From Noviherbaspirillum sp. (GTDB taxonomy: Bacteria > Pseudomonadota > Gammaproteobacteria > Burkholderiales > Burkholderiaceae), in assembly GCA_028292785.1 (NCBI GenBank), contig JAQGLQ010000253.1:1-8145 (forward strand): 8,145 nt of DNA, read 5' to 3'. Position 1 is the first letter of the stretch; every line of letters starts with the position of its first letter. Shown here piece after piece: positions 1 to 8,117 of this stretch. The notes under the pieces were generated by a model. That model worked only from the letters and a program-made list of their open reading frames with translations, did not search any database and had not been told where the DNA came from. A program made the position numbers and the translations under genes.

Positions 1-5
1 TCCTT
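1..5 (-). promoter_or_regulatory. Possible ribosome binding site of gatB (gene outside window)
   Basis: Read on the minus strand, the window ends in AAGGA, a Shine-Dalgarno-like sequence 14 bases after the gatA stop. In many bacteria gatB follows gatA directly, so this is a plausible gatB ribosome binding site with the start codon just beyond the window edge. The gatB gene itself cannot be seen. The motif is short and could be chance. Confidence 0.35.
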
Positions 6-18
6 AGTCTTCGTAGTT

Positions 19-1491
19 TCAGACGCCCGCCGGCAGCCGCAGGTGCCAATCGGTTGCGCGCTGATACTGATGCGCGACATTGAGCAGCTTCGCTTCGTCG
101 AAATAATTGCCGATGATTTGCAGGCCGACCGGACGCCGCGCATTTTTTTCACCCTGTCCGAAACCGACCGGGATCGACATGCCCGGCAGTCCGGCGAGAC
201 TGGTGGAGAGCGTGAAGATGTCGGCCAGATAATTCGCCACCGGGTCGTCCGCCTTGTCGCCGAGGTCCCATGCCACGGTCGGCGCGACCGGGCCCATGAT
301 CACGTCGCACTGCTTGAACGCTTCCTGAAAATCCTGCGCGATCAGGCGGCGGATTTTTTGCGCCTGCAGGTAATACGCATCGTAATAGCCGTGCGACAGC
401 ACATAAGCGCCCACCAGGATGCGCCGCTTGACCTCTTCACCGAAACCCTCGGCGCGGCTCTTGCGGTACATCTCCGCGAGATCCTTGTAGTCCCCGGCGC
501 GGTGTCCGTAGCGCACGCCGTCGAAGCGGCTCAGGTTGGACGACGCTTCGGCCGGCGCGATGACGTAGTACACCGGTATCGACAGTTCGGTTTTGGGCAG
601 AGAGATGTCGACCAGCGTCGCGCCCAGCTTTTCATATTCGGCTAGCGCACCACGCACCGCCTGCTCGACATCGGATGCCAGGCCCTTGCCGAAGTATTCA
701 CGCGGCACGCCGATTTTCAGGCCCTGCAGGCTGGCGTTCAAGTCGCGCGTGAAGTCTTCCTTGTCGCCGCCTTTTCCGGGTTCGAGGCTGGTTGAATCGC
801 GCGGATCGAAGCCCGCCATCGCATTGAGCAGCAGCGCGCAGTCTTCCGCCGATTGCGCCATCGGTCCGCCCTGGTCGAGCGACGAGGCGAACGCGATCAT
901 GCCGTAGCGGGATACGCGGCCGTAGGTCGGCTTGATACCCGTCACCCCGCAGAACGAGGCGGGCTGGCGGATCGAACCGCCAGTGTCGGTCGCGGTGGCC
1001 GCCGGCGCCAGCCGCGCCGCGATCGCCGCCGCCGAACCGCCCGATGAGCCGCCCGGCACCGCATCGCGGTCCCATGGATTTCTGACCGGACCGAAAAACG
1101 AGTTCTCGTTGGACGAGCCCATGGCGAACTCGTCGCAGTTCAATTTTCCGAGCGTCACCATGCCTGCTGCGCGGAACTGTTCCACCACGGCCGCATCGAA
1201 AGGGCTTGTGTAATTGGCCAGCATTTTCGAGCCGGCGGTCGAACGCCAGCCTTGCGTGACGAATATGTCCTTGTGCGCAATCGGGATGCCGGTCAGCGGC
1301 GTGGTTTCATTTGTGGCAAGCCGTCGATCGGCGTCCGCCGCCTGCCGCAGGGTCAGCTCTTCATCGACATGGATGAATGCATTGAGGTCGCTCTGCCTGA
1401 TCCGGCCGAGGAACAGCCGGGCGAGTTCGGTGGCGGAGATGTCCCTGGATTGCAGCAGCGTGGAAAGTTCTTTAAGCGATTTCGTATGCAT
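19..1491 (-). CDS. gatA: Aspartyl/glutamyl-tRNA amidotransferase subunit A (GatA)
   Basis: GatA is the glutaminase subunit of the cytoplasmic GatCAB complex. It releases ammonia from glutamine, which GatB uses to convert Glu-tRNA(Gln) and/or Asp-tRNA(Asn) to the correctly charged amide form. The 490-residue product has the usual family length and a clear amidase signature: [10 protein letters not shown] at 147-156 and [12 protein letters not shown] at 169-180. By alignment to the known Lys/cis-Ser/Ser triad, the catalytic residues should be K74 (in IAHKDI), S149 and S173; their spacing (75 and 24) matches Staphylococcus aureus GatA as I recall it (79/154/178). [15 protein letters not shown] is also typical. 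I chose [10 protein letters not shown] as the start because it matches the normal GatA N-terminus; the open frame continues upstream but there overlaps gatC. The start lies 16 bases after the gatC stop, with no evident Shine-Dalgarno sequence, so coupled translation is likely. Confidence 0.97.
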   Translation of the reverse strand: MHTKSLKELSTLLQSRDISATELARLFLGRIRQSDLNAFIHVDEELTLRQAADADRRLATNETTPLTGIPIAHKDIFVTQGWRSTAGSKMLANYTSPFDAAVVEQFRAAGMVTLGKLNCDEFAMGSSNENSFFGPVRNPWDRDAVPGGSSGGSAAAIAARLAPAATATDTGGSIRQPASFCGVTGIKPTYGRVSRYGMIAFASSLDQGGPMAQSAEDCALLLNAMAGFDPRDSTSLEPGKGGDKEDFTRDLNASLQGLKIGVPREYFGKGLASDVEQAVRGALAEYEKLGATLVDISLPKTELSIPVYYVIAPAEASSNLSRFDGVRYGHRAGDYKDLAEMYRKSRAEGFGEEVKRRILVGAYVLSHGYYDAYYLQAQKIRRLIAQDFQEAFKQCDVIMGPVAPTVAWDLGDKADDPVANYLADIFTLSTSLAGLPGMSIPVGFGQGEKNARRPVGLQIIGNYFDEAKLLNVAHQYQRATDWHLRLPAGV

Positions 1492-1507
1492 GGATGGTTC
1501 GGTGCCG

Positions 1508-1810
1508 TTATTCGATGACTTTGGGGACCAGGTACAAGCCGTCCTGGGTGGACGGCGCCACTTTCTGGTAATCGCTGCGGCGATCGGGCTCGGTAACGGC
1601 ATCCTCGCGCAGGCGCAGCGCCACATGGCTTTCATAGGCGGCGATGGGATGGTTCAGCGGTTCGACACCGGCGGTGTCGACCGCGCGCATCTGTTCGACG
1701 AGGGCAAAGATGCCGTTGAGTTTATCGAGCGTGCCGGCGGCCTGGTTTTCCGTCAGATCCAGTTGCGCCAGACGGGCGAGACGTTTAACGTCGGAGAGGT
1801 CAAGGGACAT
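1508..1810 (-). CDS. gatC: Aspartyl/glutamyl-tRNA amidotransferase subunit C (GatC)
   Basis: GatC is the small subunit of GatCAB. It wraps around GatA and GatB and stabilises the complex, and has no catalytic site of its own. The 100-residue product has the family layout: an N-terminal helical segment ([20 protein letters not shown]), the middle [25 protein letters not shown] and the typical end [12 protein letters not shown]. It is the first gene of the minus-strand gat unit, followed 16 bases later by gatA. The start at 1810 is chosen because family members begin close to the DVxRLARLA helix. An in-frame ATG at 1837 would add nine residues (MHGLPRDHH). Neither candidate has a convincing Shine-Dalgarno sequence, so the start is less sure than the identity. 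Confidence 0.94.
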   Translation of the reverse strand: MSLDLSDVKRLARLAQLDLTENQAAGTLDKLNGIFALVEQMRAVDTAGVEPLNHPIAAYESHVALRLREDAVTEPDRRSDYQKVAPSTQDGLYLVPKVIE

Positions 1811-1877
1811 GTGGTGATCGCGCGGCAAGCCGTGCATGTATGTATTTTTAAAAAGGCAAAACGCATGTTAATTCTGA

Positions 1878-1904
1878 TAAAAGCCCGGAAACCCTGGGCA
1901 TTTA
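1878..1904. repeat. Imperfect inverted repeat in the divergent spacer
   Basis: The left half TAAAAGCCCGG (1878-1888) and right half CTGGGCATTTA (1894-1904) pair in 10 of 11 positions, counting one G-T pair, around a five-base loop (AAACC). The only mismatch is A-A at 1882/1900. The element lies between the two start codons. It could be a protein-binding operator or a hairpin in the gatC leader. It lacks a T-run on either strand, so it is unlikely to be a terminator. Confidence 0.5.
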
Positions 1905-1944
1905 GCACTCATTTTTGGCGTTTCCGTCGGCAAATTTCAGTTGA

Positions 1945-1950
1945 ATTATA
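1945..1950 (-). promoter_or_regulatory. Candidate -10 box for the gatCA(B) unit
   Basis: The minus strand reads TATAAT here, a perfect sigma-70 -10 hexamer, about 135 bases upstream of the gatC start. No recognisable -35 hexamer lies 16-18 bases further up (GGCATT or similar) and there is no extended -10 TG, so either the promoter is activator-dependent or the match is chance in an AT-rich patch. If used, the gatC leader would be about 130 bases and would include the dyad at 1878-1904. Confidence 0.35.
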
Positions 1951-2062
1951 AGGTAGAATGTCGGGTTAATGCCGTGCTGTCCCTCGCCGTCAGCCGCGCC
2001 GGCAGACTGAACCATCAACCCGGAAATGCTTAGCGCACCAGTGTTGCGCATCAGGACAATAA

Positions 2063-3109
<1,047 letters not shown>

Positions 3110-3129
3110 TTCCCCTATTGTTGGACGAG

Positions 3130-3155
3130 GCGCCGCGCCCACTGCCGCGCGGCGC
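3130..3155 (+). other. Strong GC hairpin between mreB and mreC
   Basis: Twenty bases after the mreB stop, GCGCCGCGC (3130-3138) pairs perfectly with GCGCGGCGC (3147-3155) around an eight-base loop. No T-run follows, so it does not fit a standard intrinsic terminator. It may instead protect the 3' end of an mreB message, mark a processing site or cause partial read-through stop. The rest of the 185-base gap (3110-3294) shows no gene or clear promoter. Confidence 0.5.
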
Positions 3156-3294
3156 GCATCGGAGAAAGCCGCTGAGATCGTGAATCAATTGACCGTGCAG
3201 CCGATCTTGAGCCATCGACGCTCGCCATGCCGCATGCATGGCTCCGATACCCGATTCGCCGCAACGCTCCCGGAACGCTGGTAATCAAGTCCCG

Positions 3295-4278
3295 ATGGAA
3301 TACAGTCCGCCGCCACTTTTCAAGCAAGGAGCATCCGCGCGCGTCAAGGTGGTGTTCTTCACCCTGATCGCGCTGGTCCTGCTGCTCGCGGATACCCGCC
3401 TTCATGCTCTCGCGACCATCCGGCAAGTGGTGGGCACCGTGCTATATCCGCTGCAGGTGGCGGCCCTGGCGCCGCGCGATGCGGCTTACATGGTGGGCGA
3501 TTATTTTTCCACGATCACTTCGCTGCAGCGGGAAAACGCCGGCCTCAGGCAGCAGCACGTCGCCAATGCGCAAACCCTGCAGCAGGCGCAGCAGTTGGCC
3601 GCGGAAAACGCGCAGCTGCGCAAGCTGCTCGCGGCCAACGAGCAATTGCCGGTCAAATCGATGATGAGCGAGATTCTTTACGATGCCCGCGATGCCTTTA
3701 CCCGCAAGGTCATCGTCGACCGTGGCGCCGAGCATGGCGCTGTTCCCGGCCAGCCGGTGATCGACGACATCGGCGTGGTAGGGCAGGTGACCCGCGTTTT
3801 TCCATTCACGTCCGAGGTGACCCTGCTGACGGACAAGGACCAGGCGATTCCGGTGCAGGTCCTGCGCAACGGACTGCGCAGCGTCGCCTACGGCCAGGGC
3901 CATTCGGGTTCGCTCGACCTGCGCTTCATGCCCGTGAATGCCGATATCAGGAACGGCGACATCCTCGTCACCTCGGGTATCGACGGCGTCTATCCGGCCG
4001 GGCTGGCGGTCGCGAAAGTGGTGCAGGTCGAAAGCAGTTCGTCCGCCGCCTTTGCGCGCATCGCTTGTCAGCCGCTGGCGGGCATCGCTCGCCATCGCCA
4101 GTTGCTGATCCTGCTGTCCGAGTCCAGATTGCCGCCGCGGCCCGCGCCGGAAGAAACCCGGGACAAGAAGGAAAAGCTGGTCAAGCGACGCGTCGCCGAT
4201 GGTTCCAGGGAAGCGCCGAAGGAGAGCGCGAAACCGGCGGCGGCTCCCGCATCCACTCAAAAGGCCCCGGCGCCATGA
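3295..4278 (+). CDS. mreC: Rod shape-determining protein MreC
   Basis: MreC is a bitopic inner-membrane protein whose periplasmic part binds PBP2 and activates the PBP2-RodA pair while linking to MreB and MreD. The 327-residue product has a short cytoplasmic start (MEYSPPPLFKQG), one membrane segment at about 17-36, a coiled coil at about 74-117 rich in Leu, Gln and Ala heptads (LQRENAGLRQQ, AAENAQLRKLL), then the beta-rich MreC core at about 120-275 with conserved VTLLTDKDQAIPV and DILVTSGIDGVYPAGL. A tail at about 279-327, rich in Lys, Ala and Pro, follows the core. MEYSPPPLF was chosen as start because it matches the N-terminus of beta-proteobacterial MreC as I recall it; an in-frame ATG at 3238 would add 19 residues with no Shine-Dalgarno sequence. 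Its own ribosome binding site is weak. The stop overlaps the mreD start (ATGA). Confidence 0.95.
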   Translation: MEYSPPPLFKQGASARVKVVFFTLIALVLLLADTRLHALATIRQVVGTVLYPLQVAALAPRDAAYMVGDYFSTITSLQRENAGLRQQHVANAQTLQQAQQLAAENAQLRKLLAANEQLPVKSMMSEILYDARDAFTRKVIVDRGAEHGAVPGQPVIDDIGVVGQVTRVFPFTSEVTLLTDKDQAIPVQVLRNGLRSVAYGQGHSGSLDLRFMPVNADIRNGDILVTSGIDGVYPAGLAVAKVVQVESSSSAAFARIACQPLAGIARHRQLLILLSESRLPPRPAPEETRDKKEKLVKRRVADGSREAPKESAKPAAAPASTQKAPAP

Positions 4279-4787
4279 ATCGTCCCCATTACATCCTGCT
4301 TCCCGCCAATCCGCTGTTCATCGCGGCGAGCATGTTCGTGGCGTTCATGCTCAACCTGCTGCCCTGGGGCCAATGGACCGGCGTGCCGGATTTCGTTGCG
4401 CTGGTGTTGGTATTCTGGAGCATTCATCAACCGCGCAAGGTCGGCATCGGCATCGCATTCCTGATGGGCTTGCTGATGGATGTCCATAACGCGACCCTGC
4501 TCGGCGAGAACGCGCTTTCCTACACGCTGGTTTCCTATTTCGCCATCATGATCCACCGCCGCGTGCTGTGGTTCCGGATGATCACGCAAGCCCTGCACGT
4601 CCTGCCGCTTCTGCTGACGATGCAAACCGTGCAACTTGTGATCAGGATATTGGTCAGTGGCCACTTTCCCGGCTGGCTTTACTATACCGAAAGCTTCGTG
4701 ACGACTGCGTTGTGGCCCGTCGTCACCTCGATCCTGCTGGCGCCGCAGCGGCGCGCCACGGATCGTGACGATACCCGGCCCATCTGA
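4275..4787 (+). CDS. mreD: Rod shape-determining protein MreD
   Basis: MreD is a small polytopic inner-membrane protein of the elongasome, needed for rod shape together with MreC; its biochemical role is not well defined. The 170-residue product fits the family length. It is very hydrophobic, with about five to six membrane segments (around 12-30, 38-52, 56-70, 78-94, 103-126, 137-156). The start region PANPLFIAASMFVAFMLNLLPWG and the LLMDVHNATLLGENALSYTLVSY segment are MreD-like. The start is fixed by the four-base ATGA overlap with the mreC stop, which suggests translational coupling. The reading frame is open further upstream inside mreC, but that part has no membrane character and is a shadow. 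mrdA follows after 41 bases. Confidence 0.94.
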   Translation: MNRPHYILLPANPLFIAASMFVAFMLNLLPWGQWTGVPDFVALVLVFWSIHQPRKVGIGIAFLMGLLMDVHNATLLGENALSYTLVSYFAIMIHRRVLWFRMITQALHVLPLLLTMQTVQLVIRILVSGHFPGWLYYTESFVTTALWPVVTSILLAPQRRATDRDDTRPI

Positions 4788-4828
4788 ATGCGTCGACAGG
4801 TTCCGGCTGCCTCCCTGACGGATCGAGA

Positions 4829-6823
4829 ATGACTGAATTCAAGAACACTGAACGCGAAGTGTATTTGTTCCGCCTGCGGCTGTCGGCCGTGGGCGTGTTC
4901 GTGCTGGTCTGTTTCGGCCTGCTCCTCGCCCGTTTCATCTGGCTGCAGGTCTACCGGCACAACGACTATATGGGCCAGGCGGAAGACAATCGCATCTCGG
5001 TGGTTCCGGTGGTGCCGAACCGTGGCCTGATCCTCGATCGCAACGGCGTCGTCCTGGCCCGGAATTTTTCCGCCTACACCCTCGAGATCACCCCGTCCAA
5101 AACCCGGCAGCCGCTCGATGCGGTGATCGACGGCCTGTCGACGCTGGTCGATATTCAGCAGAAGGACAGGCGGCGTTTCCGGCGGCTCCTGGATGAAGCC
5201 AAGCATTTCGAAAGCGTGCCGATCAGGACCCGCCTCACCGACGAAGAAGTGGCCCGCTTCACCGCGCAGAGATACCGCTTCCCCGGCGTCGAGATCCAGG
5301 CGCGGCTGTTCCGTCAGTATCCCCTGGGCGCGACCGCTTCCCATGTGATCGGCTATATCGGCCGCATCAGCCAGAAGGACGCCGAAAAAATTGAGGAAAT
5401 GGAGGAAGAGGCCGCCAACTACGCCGGCACTTCCCACATCGGCAAGGAAGGTCTCGAGAAGCGATACGAAAGGGAGCTGCACGGGAAAACCGGCTATGAA
5501 GAAGTGGAAGTCTCGGCCGGCGGCAGGGCGGTGCGCAATCTGTCGCACACGCCGGCCGTGCCGGGTCACAACCTGATCCTGTCGATCGACATCGAGCTGC
5601 AAAAAATCGTCGAGGAGGCATTCGGCGACCGGCGCGGCGCGCTGGTGGCGATCGAGCCCGCCACCGGCGACGTGCTCGCCTACGTATCCATGCCGACGTT
5701 CGACCCCAACCTGTTCGTGGACGGCATCGACTCGCAGAGCTGGAGCGAGCTCAACACCTCGCCCAACAAGCCGTTGCTGAACCGGCCGCTGATCGGCAGC
5801 TATCCGCCCGGTTCCACCTACAAGCCGTTCATGGCCCTGGCGGCACTCGAACTGGGCAAGCGCACGCCGTCGTCCGCCATCTCCGATCCCGGGTATTTCT
5901 GGTTCGGCAACCATAAATTCCGGGATGACAAGGAAGGCGGCCACGGCACGGTCGACATGTACAAGTCGATCGTGCATTCATGCGACACCTACTACTACCT
6001 GCTGGCGAATGATCTCGGCGTCGATGCCATCCACGATTTCATGAAGCCGTTCGGCTTCGGCCAGCTGACCGGCATCGATCTGGAACATGAACGACGCGGC
6101 GTGCTGCCCTCGACCGCATGGAAACGCAATGCATACAAGCGGCCGGAACAAAAGAGATGGTATGCCGGCGAAACGATTTCGATCGGCATCGGGCAAGGCT
6201 ATAACTCCTTCACGCCCCTGCAACTGGCGCACGCCACCGCGATCCTCGCCAACAACGGCGTCGTGATGAAGCCGCACCTGGTGAAGGTCATCGAGAACGG
6301 CGGCACCAAGGAGCGTACGCTGACGGTGCCGAAAGAAAGCTACCGCATCAACCTCAAGCAGGAAAATATCGACGTCATCAAGCGCGCGATGGTGGGTGTC
6401 ACCAAAGAAGGCACCTCGGCCCGCACCTTCGTCAACGCCGGCTATGTCTCCGCCGGCAAGACCGGCCCCGCGCAGGTGATCGCGATCAAGAAGAACGAAA
6501 AATACGACGCCAGCAAGATCGACGAATTCCATCGCGACCACTCGCTGTACACCGCGTTCGCGCCGGCCGACAACCCGCAGATCGCCATTGCCATCATCGT
6601 CGAGAACGGCGGCTTCGGCGCTACCGCCGCCGCCCCGATCGTCAAGGCCGCGCTTGACTACCATCTGCTGAAGAAGCGGCCGGAGAGCAAGGATGGCAAG
6701 GACAAGCCGCCGGCGGAAAAGGCCAGTCCCGCCGAAACGCGGCCGGCCGCGGAGCTGAAAGCCGAGTCGGAATCGATAGGCGGACCCAGGCCGGGTGCGG
6801 AGACCATAGGGAACAGGGAATGA
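4829..6823 (+). CDS. mrdA: Penicillin-binding protein 2, peptidoglycan D,D-transpeptidase (MrdA/PBP2)
   Basis: PBP2 is the class B transpeptidase that cross-links new glycan strands made by RodA during lateral wall growth; it is anchored in the inner membrane and acts in the periplasm. The 664-residue product has a short cytoplasmic start, a membrane anchor at about 18-40, a pedestal/dimer domain at about 60-235 beginning with NRGLILDRNG (64-73), and a transpeptidase domain at about 265-610. Active-site motifs are S329-T-Y-K332 in PPGSTYKPF (nucleophile Ser329), S384-C-D386 in the SxN position and K544-T-G546 as KTG. The residue after KTG is Pro547 where Thr is usual (KTGTAQ/KSGTAQ). The SCD form of the second motif is normal for PBP2. 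A charged Lys/Glu/Pro/Ala tail (about 616-664) extends past the catalytic domain. The ribosome binding site is modest (GGA at 4820-4822). The end overlaps rodA by ATGA. Confidence 0.97.
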   Translation: MTEFKNTEREVYLFRLRLSAVGVFVLVCFGLLLARFIWLQVYRHNDYMGQAEDNRISVVPVVPNRGLILDRNGVVLARNFSAYTLEITPSKTRQPLDAVIDGLSTLVDIQQKDRRRFRRLLDEAKHFESVPIRTRLTDEEVARFTAQRYRFPGVEIQARLFRQYPLGATASHVIGYIGRISQKDAEKIEEMEEEAANYAGTSHIGKEGLEKRYERELHGKTGYEEVEVSAGGRAVRNLSHTPAVPGHNLILSIDIELQKIVEEAFGDRRGALVAIEPATGDVLAYVSMPTFDPNLFVDGIDSQSWSELNTSPNKPLLNRPLIGSYPPGSTYKPFMALAALELGKRTPSSAISDPGYFWFGNHKFRDDKEGGHGTVDMYKSIVHSCDTYYYLLANDLGVDAIHDFMKPFGFGQLTGIDLEHERRGVLPSTAWKRNAYKRPEQKRWYAGETISIGIGQGYNSFTPLQLAHATAILANNGVVMKPHLVKVIENGGTKERTLTVPKESYRINLKQENIDVIKRAMVGVTKEGTSARTFVNAGYVSAGKTGPAQVIAIKKNEKYDASKIDEFHRDHSLYTAFAPADNPQIAIAIIVENGGFGATAAAPIVKAALDYHLLKKRPESKDGKDKPPAEKASPAETRPAAELKAESESIGGPRPGAETIGNRE

Positions 6824-7944
6824 TCGCAACCACCAACCTCGCTCGCCGGCAGTCGATATTTCAGATCGTCAAACCGTATTTCAATGTGTTCGACGGCACG
6901 CTGGCGCTGATCATCTTCCTGATCCTGTCGGTCAGCACCGTGACCATGTATTCGGCGGGCTTCGATTTCGCCGGACGCATCGAAGACCATTTGCGCAATA
7001 TCCTGATTTCGTTCGTAGTGATGTGGATATGCGCGATCATTCCGCCGCAAACCCTGATGCGGTTCGCCCTCCCGATCTATGTCGCCGGCATCGCGCTGCT
7101 GATCGGCGTCGCGCTGTTCGGCATCGTCAAGAAAGGCGCGCGCCGCTGGATCGATGTCGGTGTCGTGATTCAGCCTTCGGAAATCCTGAAGATCGCCGTG
7201 CCGCTGATGCTCGCCTGGTACTTCCAGAAACGCGAAGGCGTGATCAGATGGACCGACTTCTTGGTCGCCGGAATTCTGCTCGCGATCCCATTCGGCCTGA
7301 TCGCGCGGCAGCCTGATCTGGGCACCGCGATCCTCGTGGGCGCGGCGGGCTTCTTCGTGATCTTTCTCGCCGGCCTGTCGTGGAAAGTCATTCTCACGCT
7401 CGCGGCGCTCGGCGGCGCCAGTCTTCCGGTGCTCTGGTCGATGCTGCACGACTACCAGCGCGAGCGCGTCATGACGCTGATCGATCCGACCACCGACCCG
7501 CTCGGCAAGGGCTTCCACATCATCCAGTCGACCATCGCCATCGGTTCCGGAGGCATCGCGGGAAAGGGATGGCTCAACGGTACGCAGACCCACCTCGAAT
7601 TCATCCCGGAGCGCACGACGGACTTCGTCTTCGCCGTATTTTCGGAAGAATTCGGATTGATCGGCAATAGCATCCTGGTGCTGCTTTACGTGATGCTGAT
7701 CGCGCGCGGCCTGCTGATCGCCGCGAACGCGCCGACCCTGTTCAGCCGCCTGCTTGCCGGAGCGCTCACCCTGATGTTCTTTACGTATGCGTTCGTCAAC
7801 ATGGGCATGGTCAGCGGCATCCTGCCGGTCGTGGGGGTGCCGCTGCCGTTCATGAGCTATGGAGGAACAGCCTTCATGACGCTCGGCCTCGCGATCGGAA
7901 TGCTGATGAGCATTCAACGACACAGAAAGTTAGTGCAAAGCTAA
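6820..7944 (+). CDS. rodA: Peptidoglycan glycosyltransferase RodA (MrdB, SEDS family)
   Basis: RodA is the membrane-embedded SEDS enzyme that polymerises lipid II into glycan chains as the partner of PBP2. The 374-residue product is the usual size and strongly hydrophobic, consistent with about ten membrane segments. SEDS landmarks are all visible: GARRWIDVG (106-114), QPSEILKI (118-125), RQPDLGTA (163-170), the loop GWLNGTQTHLEFIPERTTDFVFAV (249-272) and the end PFMSYGGTA (343-351). Asp268 in ERTTDF should correspond to the essential catalytic Asp of the family (D262 in E. coli RodA, from memory). Its ATG overlaps the mrdA stop. AGGGA at 6808-6812, seven bases before the ATG, is a good ribosome binding site inside the end of mrdA; a second AGGGA abuts the start codon and is too near to serve. 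A strong terminator follows eight bases after the stop. Confidence 0.97.
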   Translation: MIATTNLARRQSIFQIVKPYFNVFDGTLALIIFLILSVSTVTMYSAGFDFAGRIEDHLRNILISFVVMWICAIIPPQTLMRFALPIYVAGIALLIGVALFGIVKKGARRWIDVGVVIQPSEILKIAVPLMLAWYFQKREGVIRWTDFLVAGILLAIPFGLIARQPDLGTAILVGAAGFFVIFLAGLSWKVILTLAALGGASLPVLWSMLHDYQRERVMTLIDPTTDPLGKGFHIIQSTIAIGSGGIAGKGWLNGTQTHLEFIPERTTDFVFAVFSEEFGLIGNSILVLLYVMLIARGLLIAANAPTLFSRLLAGALTLMFFTYAFVNMGMVSGILPVVGVPLPFMSYGGTAFMTLGLAIGMLMSIQRHRKLVQS

Positions 7945-7951
7945 CGCCGGC

Positions 7952-7988
7952 ATCCTCGCAAGGCGCGGCCTTGCGAGGATTTGCATTT
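7952..7988 (+). terminator. Rho-independent terminator of the mre-mrd-rodA unit
   Basis: ATCCTCGCAAGG (7952-7963) pairs perfectly over 12 bp with CCTTGCGAGGAT (7969-7980) around the loop CGCGG. A moderately T-rich stretch (TTGCATTT) follows on the plus strand. The hairpin starts seven bases after the rodA stop, the expected place for the end of the elongasome transcript. The T-run is broken by GCA, so efficiency may be below that of a textbook terminator. The minus-strand side lacks a T-run, so it seems one-directional. Confidence 0.8.
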
Positions 7989-8006
7989 CCTCGACGCATG
8001 CTGCGT

Positions 8007-8012
8007 TAAAAT
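8007..8012 (+). promoter_or_regulatory. Candidate -10 box for the downstream gene
   Basis: TAAAAT, a five-of-six match to the sigma-70 -10 hexamer, lies 27 bases after the terminator stem and about 105 bases before the ATG at 8118. No clear -35 box is seen at 16-18 bases; TTGCAT at 7981-7986 is 20 bases away and a poor match. A start of transcription near 8019 would give a leader of about 100 bases that begins with an A/C-rich stretch. Position after a terminator makes a promoter here likely, though the exact hexamer is uncertain. Confidence 0.4.
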
Positions 8013-8117
8013 CGCTAGCCACAAGAAACAACAAGTAAATGCAAGAGGCTGGCTGACGGTGCGCCGTGATCGCGCCGGCTTCCCCGCATAGTTCACATAG
8101 CACTCAGGGAGAATGCA

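Noticed and set aside
43..645. Plus-strand open frame (200 codons) opposite gatA
   Set aside because: Antisense to conserved GatA coding sequence; no recognisable motif or independent expression signal.
1492..1635. 48-codon N-terminal extension of gatA
   Set aside because: It overlaps gatC in another frame and reads as Arg/Pro-rich shadow sequence; the normal GatA N-terminus begins at MHTKSL.
1969..2010. 13-codon open frame (MPCCPSPSAAPAD) in the mreB leader
   Set aside because: No ribosome binding site, no regulatory amino-acid run, and length expected by chance.
3442..4260. Minus-strand open frame (272 codons) opposite mreC
   Set aside because: Shadow of MreC with biased composition and no domain.
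4065..4274. Upstream extension of the mreD frame
   Set aside because: It lies inside mreC and has no membrane character; the ATGA overlap gives the natural start.
4682..5977. Long minus-strand open frame (431 codons) opposite mreD/mrdA
   Set aside because: It is antisense to clear MreD and PBP2 coding sequence. The His/Arg/Asp/Gly-rich product has no recognisable domain and is typical of shadow frames in GC-rich DNA.
6658..7923. Long minus-strand open frame (421 codons) opposite rodA
   Set aside because: It is the antisense of a well-conserved SEDS protein. The product is low-complexity, rich in Asp, Arg, Gln and His, with no known fold.
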